Shown one piece after another: positions 51,201 through 63,200 of a stretch of 64,000 nt of DNA (position 1 is its first letter; every line of letters begins with the position of its first letter). Location: assembly GCA_964017235.1 (NCBI GenBank), contig OZ024938.1:7679454-7743453 (forward strand), written 5' to 3'. This DNA comes from Sabellastarte sp. h YS-2021. Taxonomy: Eukaryota > Annelida > Polychaeta > Sabellida > Sabellidae. The translations under genes were made by a program, and so were the position numbers. The notes below the pieces were generated by a model, which was not told where the DNA came from, did not search any database, and saw only the letters and a program-made list of their open reading frames with translations.

Positions 51201-54200
51201 CATACTGTGTATAGGCCTCCCAATGTTTCCAAAGCCAATTTCATTGAGGATTTCAGTTCCTTTGTCGAAGGTGCTGCCTTATCATGTTGTGAAAATGTAA
51301 TATTAGGTGATTTAAATCTACACCTGGATAAACAGGACGGTTGGTCGCAGAAATTCAATGATTCCCTCTGCCAATATAATTTCACCCAAATTATTGATTC
51401 CCCAACACACATTCATGGCCATATATTAGATGTCATATGTGTGAGGGACACCTTTTCAAAGGCACTCTGCGCTAAGGTTATAGCTGGGTTATCTGACCAT
51501 TTTGCCATCACTTTTTCGGTCAATATACCTATTGAGGTTCCCTGCAAATTTAGACAAGTTAATACCCGGAAAATTCACAAGATAAACATCATGGATTTTA
51601 AAGAGGACATCCTGAATTCTGATCTAATCAAGCATCCTCACAGAACAGCCAGTTTGCTCAGTCACCAATATTTCAACACCTTGCGCAGCATTCTAGACAA
51701 GCATGCCCCAATAAAGAGGAAAATGGCTCCAGTGCACCCCGACAAAGGCTTTGTGAATTCAGACATCCTCTCAGCAAAGTGTCTGAAGCGCAAGTGTGAG
51801 CGAGTATGGCGCAGTAACAACTCTGCAATCAACCGGAGAAGATATCGAGCTGCTGTCAATCGCTACAATTTTCTACTGGAACAATCAAGACGCAGGCACT
51901 ATTCCACTGTCATTGCTGAAAATAATGGTAACCCCAAGGCTCTGTGGAACACTTTCAAGAAAATCTTGCACAAAACCTCAACTATCATCCTACCCGATCA
52001 TATTAGTCCTACTGATTTAGCTAACACTTTCGGTCATTTTTTCAGTGACAAAATTGTGAAAATCAGAGTTGCTTTAGAGTCATCAGTGCCTGTTTCCCTC
52101 ACAATACCGAAGAGTAATAGCAGTGCCCTGACCTCTTTTGAGCCTGTATCTGAGGATGACATCCTCAAAATCCTAAGGTCATCCAACACCAAATCATCCG
52201 ACCTGGACCCAATCCCTACCGCACTAGTCAAAGAGTGTGCGGACATTTTGGTCACTCCAATCACCAATATTATAAACTATTCACTCAAAGAAGGGAGTTT
52301 CCCAAACTGTTTCAAAACAGCATATGTCACCCCTCTTCTCAAGAAACCAAACTTAGACAGAAATCTCCTAAAAAACTATAGACCGGTATCCAACCTTAGT
52401 TTCTTGTCCAAACTGATCGAAAAAGTAGTTGCCAAACAGTTAAATAATTATATCGATAGCGAGGGGCTCTTCAATGTCAACCAATCCGCTTACAGGAGAC
52501 TCCATTCCACAGAAACAGCGCTGTTGAAAATCCAGAATGACATTGCTGCTTCGTTGGACTCTGGTAAGGCTGTTGCACTCACACTGCTAGACCTCTCAGC
52601 GGCATTCGACACTATCGACCATGACATTCTTTTTAATTCCCTAAGAGATTGGTTTGGGGTTGATGGCACTGTGTTGAGGTGGATCAGATCCTATCTCTCA
52701 AACCGGAAACAGAAGGTTAAATTAGGAAATAGCTTTTCAGATGTGTTCTCACTTCCGTATGGTGTGCCTCAGGGTTCTGTCCTGGGCCCCCTCCTTTTTA
52801 CCCTTTACACAACCCCTCTCAGTAATATCATTTCCAATTTCAATGTCACCCACCATCTATATGCTGATGACACCCAAATATATCTAGCATTGGACAATAG
52901 GAATTTTGATTCCAGTTTCGCTGAGCTTACAGAGTGTCTCACATGTATCCAAAACTGGATGGCTGGCGTGAAATTGAAACTCAATCCCGAGAAAACTGAA
53001 TTTATTATAATAGGTGATAGACAAGCCAGAGAGTCCCTCATAAATAAATTCCCTACTCAACTTCTCGGAAATTCTATTTCCCCTACTGATACAGTCAAGA
53101 ACCTGGGTGTAATTTTTGACTCTGGAAACACCTTTTCCAACCACATAACTAATATGTGTCGAGCCTGCTACTACCACCTTAAGGACCTAAGACGTATCCG
53201 TAAATTCCTCAGTGTGGAAACTGCAGCCTTGCTTGCAAACTCAATGATCAGTAGTCGACTTGACTACTGCAATTCCCTACTTTATGGCATCAGTAAGTAC
53301 AATGTTGCTAAACTCCAAAAGATACAAAATGCCCTTTGTAGAATTGTTTTTAGACTTGATAGAACTAGCCATGTCACTCCTTTTCTTCAAAAACTACACT
53401 GGCTTCCTATCACTTACCGTATATTGTTTAAGTACAATCTAATTACTTTCAAGGCTATAAATTTCTCTCAACCCATATACCTATCATCCTTGATCAAAAC
53501 CAGTTGTCTAACACGTGGAAATCGTCTTTCTCTTTCCTCAGCCTCTCACAAAAAGGCCATCGGTAGGAGAGGTTTTGTAGTGGCTTCCCCCATAGAATGG
53601 AACAGACTCCCACAATCAGTACGATCACAACAAACAATAACAGGTTTCCGTAGCCAGCTAAAGACCTACTTGTTTAGATTAGCATATCCTCCACCATAGT
53701 ACATCTCCCTGGCGGGCGCTAACCTTGGATCATGACCTCGAACGTCCCTCGACTTTCCCTTTTTGATTTCAAGCGCATTAGAGGATGTTGCATCAATTTT
53801 GCGCTATATAAATGTTTCTATTCTATGTGTTACCAGACAGAAGAATATGGGAAATGGTTGACAATTCAATATGATGTTAATTTACAGGCACACTTTAGAC
53901 ATGCAGCACATAAGCTATGGCCAGTCGACCTTAGCCCCTTTGTGAAAATGCTAAGTCTAAGACCACAGACTTAGCCTAAGTTGAAGACAAATATCTTAAC
54001 TTTCACTGCAGGCTTGGTTCCTTTGTGAAACCATTCCCAGGTGGATCTATGTGATAGTGAGATTTTCTATAAACCCTTGTATCTTGACAACGGGATTACT
54101 GCTTTTATATATATATATGATTATGTGTCGGTATGTGTCATTATGTGTTACATACAAATTCGGATGTCAGAAGCTGCGTCACATTTGACAGAGAGAGGAT

Positions 54201-57200
54201 GCCTTCTGACTTTCCTTTAACTGTAACTAAAGGTTTCAAATACTGAATTTATAGGTTAGATTTTTAGGTTGGCAATACACAATTATTCATACTAATGTCC
54301 AAAATTGTGGTTAAAGTAAATTTATAGAAAATTATATTTAAATCACTGAACATCCACTCTATTACACGTAAAACAAAATCCAACAAGCAATGTTGAGAAT
54401 GCCTCGCCCATCTGAATTATCGATCAGGACCATGAATTCATACTTATGGAGCACATAGCCACAGATATTCTAATTCTAATGTGACTATTATAGCATGTAA
54501 TCTCCATCAAAATACAAGCTGTAAGGTGCAACAGCACCAAGCAGTCCAAAAACAACAACCGAGAAATAAGTCCAAAAAATTTCATAGTTGAGCAACACAT
54601 AATTGGTCCACACCACGGAGACAGTTGGAAAATATGATAAACCTAGGATGTGTATTGTATTGTATTATGTATTTATACTCAGCGCAATATCTCCATATAC
54701 TACAGGACTCAAAGCGCTATTTAACCAATCCCACTGTACAGGTACAGCCCCAACTCACACATAACTGACATTCCCCTAACACACAGGTATATTTATAATT
54801 CTCAATTCTCTTTTTATTATTATTATTATTATGTATTTATTTATTATTTATTTATACCTCCATATACTACAGGATTCAAAGGGGCTATTTAACCAATCCG
54901 ACTGTACAGGTACAGCCCCAACTCACCAGTAACTGACATTCCCCTAACTTGAAGATAGAGGCTCAAGGATGACCATTTATCAACGTACTTGAGGTTCTTT
55001 AACCTGCCACTGGGGATAGGACCCAATGACAGAGGACCGCCATTTTAAGTGGTCATCCGAGCCACTATGTATCTGCCTGTACCTGGGTTTGAACCCACGT
55101 TCCTAGACAAGTGTGTTACCCGCTAGGCCACAGTGGCAGATGTGTAGGCTTTTGTGGAGACATAAGCTTTCAGTTTCTTCCGAAAAGATGGAAGAGATGT
55201 GGTAGAGCGGCTGTCATCTGGCAACTCATTTTATACCTCGGGAGGAAAAACTAAAGACAAATTGCTTTGTTGACTTTTGAGCAGATGGAATAAACTGCAA
55301 CACCTCAAGAACTTTTCCCTCCATCCAATTGCAACATTCCCTCCATCCTAGTATTACAACAACATTTTCTGGGATTCAGAAAAGCTCTGAAATATTTAGA
55401 ATAATCACTCTGGAGGAACTTATAGATTAGTGTAGCTGTTTGGAAAATTCAACTGTTGTTGAATATGCAACCAGTGCAATTTCTTTAAGTACTGGAATCA
55501 CATGTGAATATCTCTGGTTGTGTTGGTGACAACCCTAGCTAAGCTGTTTTGGACACTTTGGTGCAATAAATCCCAAAAGACTGTTAAACTAGGAATTATA
55601 ATTGTCAAGCCGACTACTCACAAGAGCATTTTCAGCATTTAGAGCCGCTTCCTGTATAACATGCTGTCTGAGTCTCCTCCGATCTTTAATTGGACAAAAC
55701 AGGCTTAATGGGCACTCTGAACATGCCCAGAAAATGAGAAATTAAAGTCAAACCATACGCCAATTTTTTTTATGTATTACCTGGAATATTGACTGGTAAG
55801 AAGGACTTCAGTTTTTCAGGATGCAACTTTGAACCAAAAATGATAAACTTGGTTTTTATCAGGAATGAATTTCAACTTATATGCTAATAGCTATTTTTAC
55901 ATCAATTTCCCCTATTTATTCTTTCAAATAACATGTTTATGAGTAAGGTGTATGAAGACCTGAGTGCCTGAGTAACTCATTGAACTAGTTCACATGTAAA
56001 GCACAATCTAGATACATGACAGTAATTCTTCATCCCATCACATGCAAAGAAGCCTTTTTTTATTTGGGGGGTGACAATCACCTTTTTGAAAAGTTCTAGA
56101 ACAAAACACTCAGACAAGAAGCAATTTACTAATTTATTGGTTATTGATGGAAGAAGAATATCTTTCACAAGAAGTTTTGGCTAGGGGTTCAACAATCAAT
56201 AGTTTGTGATAATTTTACGTATTTCTTCATCAGAATCATTCTTAAAAGCCGAAAGATCAGTTGGCTCAGGGGAGCAGACGTCTCAAAAGAATCAGCATTT
56301 GAGAGTGTTTTACGAATCTTAGAGATTTAGGTAGACCTGACCTAGAAATTCGACCCTGATCCAATATACAGTTTTTGAGTCATCCATGCAGATATTGCCA
56401 AAATATATGACCAAAATGATATTGGATTTGAAATCCAGAAACAGATCACCTTTGAGGACTAAACTGTGAGAACAAACAAATGTATAGTTTTTGAATTAAG
56501 CATGCAGACCAACAGACAGTTGAACATCAGCCTAATATAATGGCTTATCTTATTTTCATGCCCCATAAGCATTGGATGAAACACCCCTGTTCTTCAACTA
56601 ACGTTTGAGGTTTGTAGGCGAACTTGTAATACAGTGGCGAACTATCCAATTCCTCCACTTACCCTTATGTCACCGCATAACACTGAAACATGACCGAGTC
56701 ACCACTTTATACACACACCTTCAAGGCCAAAAGGGGTTTTGGTCCCCGAGCACAAGTGCAAAGCGATCAGAGACACGAGTAGTGCACTGAAGCGGTAGCC
56801 CATCCCAGTATTAACGTAGCCCATCACTGCTCAATTTCTGCTACGACAGTTATTGTGGCCAAAGCACAATTCATGAAAGTATGGAGACAAAAACAACCTG
56901 ATATCTAGAAGTGTAAGTCTCTCTACAGCTTGCGCTTAAAAATTTCATCTGAGTATGGTCACGGTGAGATGATCAGAGGGGGAAATTTTAAACTTTTAAA
57001 AACTTCTGTAGTACTCATGAGGAATTGGACATTTTGCCTCTGTGCCATAAGTTTCCATACAGACATGACACGGTAGTTGAATGACAGGGGCAATTCCTAC
57101 TACCACCCAGCACCTACTACATTGGGGTGTACTGCTTGTAGTGTGATTGGAGTATTGGGCCATAAGGGTAATAGGGATTTTTTTTTTGTTAAATATCTAT

Positions 57201-60200
57201 ACACAAAATAGTTGTTTTAATTACTGACTTACCAACGTATCCTCTGTATTTGTACAGTTACAACCACCAAGAAAGGTATTTATTTATTTATTTGGGGTTT
57301 TACGTCGCTTTCAACACTGTACAGGTCATATCACGATGGGTAGTTGGAAGGGAAGAGGAACCAGTACATACAGTTTGTCAGGGTTCTGTACTGTAAACTG
57401 CCAGCCAACGGCAAGCAACTACCAGCTTTCCCACTTGAGACCGTGCTGGGAACCAAACCCCGGCCTCAGATGTGGGAGGCGAGAGTGTTACCACTCTGCC
57501 ACCGTGCCCCCCCCCCCCAAGAAAGGTATTATTTTGGCAATGTATCTTTGTGTGTCGGTTTGCAAAATGCTTGTAAAACCTATGGACATACAATGATGAA
57601 ATTTTCAGAAAATGTCGACAATGGAGTAAAACACAGGTAGTTTTGGTGGTTATCCAGATTATTGTCTCAATCTAAGAATTTTTATCGTTCCACTCATGAG
57701 AAATGTTGGAGGTATTGGCTTTGCTTATTTACGTTCGTACGTTTAAACTTCTTCCCCAGTAGGGGAATGTTGCATTTTAAACAAAGTTAACAAAAATTAA
57801 ATACACTTTTTTCATGTAGTGCCAGTTGTGGATGAAAGAGATTGTGAAGAGAGAACTACGGTGGGTGAATTGACCAAGTGGGGTGAATGGTCCACCTGCA
57901 GTGAGACTTGTGGCGAGGGATTTCAGACAAGAATAAAGACTTGCTTTGGCTGGCGACAAGGCAGTAGTCGCCTAGTGTGCTACGGGTCTGTGACCGATAC
58001 AACAAAGTGTAAAAAAGGCCCGTGTCCAGGTAATGAAATAAGTCAGAATTGTGGTGAGGTAAAATGTTCTATAGTTGATATTTTGTTGTGTAGATATTGC
58101 CATACTCTGCCAAACTTTCTTTAGACTCAAGTAACAGAAGAGTTTGGAGGAGGGACAATAGGGGGGATAAACCATCATTCATTATTTCATAATGATAGGT
58201 TCACACCTTTCATTACACTGGTTTCTATGTTTTTCTTTTATGCTTGTCCTCATAGTTGCAAAAAGAGACCCGCATCTCTAGGTAGTATAGTGAAGTGAAG
58301 TATGAGATGCCCTGAATATCCATCCACAACCCCTCTTCACTACCCCCCTCCCCCATGCATAGCCCTGCACAGCTTCCAGGTTTATCAAACATTAAATAAA
58401 AGGAAAGCAAAACATTTTCCAAATTTTCAAATGGCAACATCCTACAGCCATCACACCCGAATGCAAATCCCAACAAAGATACTGTTCCAAAATACAAAAC
58501 AGAGGAAGCACCAACAAAAAATGCATGAGCCCATTCTGTAGTATGGAAAGGGCTCCAGTTAGGAAAGTGTGACATCCCTTAAATGACGATGACAATCCCA
58601 CTTATTAAATTAGTGGAATGGTATGAGTGACAAAAGTGGTGGGATGACATGAAGTCATCAACAAAAGTAATAGCCAGGGCAGTAGCAGCCAGACAGTAGA
58701 AGCAGTGACTAGCAGCCACCCCAAAAATAATTCCAAAAAAGCAGTTGCTCTTCACAGGTGGTTGCTCATGGCAGCTTCAATTATGAAGGCTATGAGACAA
58801 AGTATGTGTAGGTTTATTGTTGTTGTCATGTAAGTCACTTATGTAAGTAACCATTTTTTAATGTTCACTGTAAACAAATTGAATTTATTTGTATCACTAT
58901 TTGTATCATCTCTCTGTTCAGGAGTCTGTCCAGTTTTAACATCCGCAAACTGCAGTGTATTCAAAACACACTCGGTAGGATTGTCAGAAACTGTAATAGA
59001 TACTCACAGGCATCTTCTATTCACAAATACCTCCAATGGTTGCCATTTGAATTTCATTGTATTTTCAAGACTGCCACTTTGGTTTATGTGTTTCTTCGCA
59101 GTGGTTATCCAAGCTATTTCGGTCCTCTTTTGTTTTTCATTGTGGAAGATATGACATAATATATAACCATTCAGACAAAAGGTTCCTGGATGTTCCTCAG
59201 TATTGCTCATCTGCACACAAATCCAAAAACACTTTGGTCACAGTTTTGTTTTTTGATGCTCACACAGTTTGTAATGATTTACCTGATAATGATAATCATT
59301 CTGCCCCAATTCTTGCTTGTCTCAGAAAAAAAGCTAAAATCTTATCTCTTCGATAAGGCTTTTCCACCTTAGCATCTAAACTATCCGGCATCTCTGTTGT
59401 ATCAACCTGCCTATGTCTATGGAATTACAATTACTGAATTGGACCTGTTGTTGCACCTTAGACTCTACCTTGACAGAGATTATGCGCTATAAAAGTACAG
59501 AAAAGAATAGAATAACTGCATTTCAAAAGTGAAAGCAGGATTATCATTTAAACAAGAGAGGCTGTAATTCACTTTGATAGCTTTAGATTAACTGGTTGGT
59601 TACAGGCGTTATTAACATAAACGAGGTGGAAGCATTTGTCAGTTTTAAAGATCTAATTGTCATAAAAGTAAGACCAAATAATTGGTGTGATCGATCTTCA
59701 CAGGTTCGGGGTTCTCCTTGGATTTAAAAAGGTAATTGCTGGTTGCAGGTAGCAGATGGCTGATCTTTGCGGGTTATGATTAATGTAGAAAGTCACTCGC
59801 TTTTCGAAAGTGGTTACTTTCCCCAGGGTCTTTGGAGGTAGTTGCCTGAGAAGGCTTGACTGAACAACAAAATGCATGACACTGATGACACTCCCATGTC
59901 ACAGTTTTAATATTTTTTGTGGCAATGAAAAATAGGAAATCCTCTTGGCTAAAACATATCCTCACTGAATGAAGCTGTCAGACCATATGTGGGAATCTAC
60001 ACTGATCAGTTTATAACCAAATTGCCTTGTAGACACTACCCTAGGCATCCTCTCACAGAAAACACAAAGAATTCTGAGAATTTATCAGAATATTTTATAA
60101 TTGTTACATTACTGTGTATCTATTGATCGCATATTTATATAAATAACAATATAAGTGTGTTTCTCCCAGTATTAAAATGTACTTGTGATGTCATACTATC

Positions 60201-63200
60201 GTTAAAAGTGTCGATTATGTTTAAGAATCTACACTTTTCTGTAGATTATTTTAACCCAAACTGTGGATTCTTAAAAAGAAACCACACTTGGATTTCATGG
60301 CCAAGTAATTACCTCAGCCAAGTAATTACCTCAGCCAGTGCTATATAACATAATATATAACAGTAACCATGCTGAACAATTTGTTATTTTGTAATACAAT
60401 TTTTTTATAATTTAGTGACTCTTTTGGATTTCCATAGAATATATTGTACAATCTAGACATAATAAATTAACATAATGGTTATCACTCAGCACATCCTTAA
60501 CTGGTTTATGTGTTATGGTAATTCATATTAAACAATAATATTGAAAGGAATAATTAAATTAACCTTATTGCATTTTTCTATGCAAAATTATTATTTAAAA
60601 AGTTAACTTCCTGGTCACAATTCATAATATATTAGTTAAATGTTCCTGGTTAAATACATATATAGTTAAACATATATTAATAAACGTATGTATATATTAA
60701 GTTAGAGACTGGTGGCCTCAAGCTTTCAAATAAAAAAATCCACACTTTTTCGGGCATTCTCCATAACAGCATTTTTGTATTTTGTAAATGTTTGAAAGGA
60801 AGCGTTTGACAAAGGTTAAAAATGATGGGTACTTATTTATTTGGGGTTTTACGTTGCTTTCAACACTGTACAGGTCATATCACAACAGGTAGTTGGAAGG
60901 GCAGAGGAAACCAGTACATACAGTTCGTCAGGCTTCTGTACTGTAAACTGCCGACCAACAGTAAGCAACTACCAGCTTTCCCACTTGAGGGCGTGCCGGG
61001 AACCAAAACCTGGCCTCAGAGGTGGGAGGCGAGAGTGTTACCACTCTGCCACCATGGCCCCTATACTGGTTCAAAGTTACGATTTATTTATTTGGGGTTT
61101 TACGTCATTTTCAACACTGTACAGGTCATATCACGACGGGTAGTTGGAACGGCAGAGGAAACCAGTACATTCAGTTCGTTAGGGTTCTGTACTGTAAACT
61201 GCCGACCAACGGCAAGCAACTACCAGCTTTCCCACTTGAGGCCGCGTCGGGGATCGAACCCCGGTCTCAGAGGTGGGAGGCGAGAGTGTTACCACTCTGC
61301 CACCGTGGCCCCTTCAAAGTTACGAATCACTTTTATTATTTCAAAATTATTATTGGTTTTCATATTTGCTATATAGCATCTAAAATTGTTGTTCTGCAAC
61401 AGAAAAAAAAATACATTTTACATTGTACTTTCTAACAATGACTTTTATCTACAGTATCAAAAATAGTGTAGGGTTTTTAACCACAATTAAACGGGAGAAG
61501 CATATTTTGCTGGGAAATTGAAAAGTATCAAGAGTACAAAATGAAACACCAAGCAATTGTTATTTCTCTAACTTTTTACATTTTACACATCAGTGAAATA
61601 TGTAGCTCTATTATCTTTGAAATTCTGGAGTCCCAAACTTTATAATTGCACAAGTTATACTTTAAACCAGTGACCCCACACCCTGGGTGTATCACATTAT
61701 CAATTCAGTGTACCAGTACATCTAGCCTTGTCCATGGGCAGTACCAGAGCCTCTTGCCCATTGCATGAAAACACAAAAACTAGGTCTTTGACCTCAGACC
61801 TTAGCTCATAGGCTTTGGTTATAACTAAGTAAAATGTAACTAACTTTATACTTTTTCTTCTTTTGGAATCAAATTGTGGCCTGATGCCTGCTGATCACTA
61901 CAGTGTTGATCCCTTTTTAAAACTAAGCATGTTTTGATCAGGTCAGACAGTTTTTAAAAAGTCTAATTAAATAATTACATGTTTATTTTAGTCACACTTA
62001 CTTGTAGCATTCAATTTGCTGTATGCATATAGAGGGCCACGGTGGCACAGTGGTAACACACTCGCCTCCCACCTCTGAGGTCTGTGGTTCAAACCCTAGA
62101 TCCTATGTGGGAAATTTAGTAGTTGCTTAGGGATGGTTGGCAGTTTACTGTACAGAGCCTTGACCAACTGTATGTACTGGGTTCCTCTGTCCAGAAAACT
62201 ACCCATCGTGATGTTATCTAAAAAGTGTTAAAAGCGAGGTTAAAACCCAAATAAACAAATATATGCATATCATTGATATTTCATAATTGGAAAATATCTC
62301 AGAGCCTATAACAAGACTACCCCAAACCAAAAGGTATACAATACTATATCTACATGATCCCTTGAGTTAATCATTTGATCAGTTAAAAAAGACATATTTG
62401 GCCCCACTGTTGCTGAAAGGTGTACTTCATAATGGGTTCATATTAAAAATTTCTTAGTGAATGAGCATGCTTGTAAAATGATTTCATTGGTAATTCATAA
62501 ATAGGTCAGCGTACTACCCTGGGTAGAAATGTGCACTAGCGGATCCAGGGGGGGGGGGTTCAGGGGGTTCGAAACCCTTGAAAAATAATGTAAAGGGGTT
62601 CAACCCAAAGTACAAAATTATTTCTTGACAGTGGTGTTAAATTTACAGGAAATGCACTCTATTTTTACCAAAATTAATTTTTTTCCAGGGGGGCATGCCC
62701 CCCGACCCCCTTAGTTATAATATGTCTGATGTGAACCCCCACCTTACTCAATGTGAATCCCCACCTTACTCGATGTGAACCCCCACCTTACATAAAAGCT
62801 GGATCCGCTTCTGAATAGATACACAGTAATGTAACAATTGTAAAATAGTGACACTGTAAAAACTCTACTTGGAAACATTTAGTAACCCGAAAGGTAGGGT
62901 TTAAATAGGCCTTAAAAACATTTTTTGTAAATGTTTAAACCATTTAAAATGTCTTTAATGTTTACTTGCCTTGTATAGTATACAGTAAACTATTTTATGA
63001 TATAATGTTTTCAAAGCGTTTTATCTATAACCTTTAAAAATGTTTAATGACAAATATTTTAACATTACAATAATGCTTTGGCATTGCTTAGGAATATTAA
63101 CCTTAATTAGGGTTAGAGGTCAAATTCAATATCATTCAGTATCTTCAATATATTTTTGTTCACTACAGTAATGAAACTTTTAGTTTTATGTCTAAAATAG

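Noticed and set aside
60822-61435. Open frames of 184, 100 and 137 codons
   Set aside because: They read through two SINE-A copies; similar peptides appear at every SINE-A copy in the same phase.
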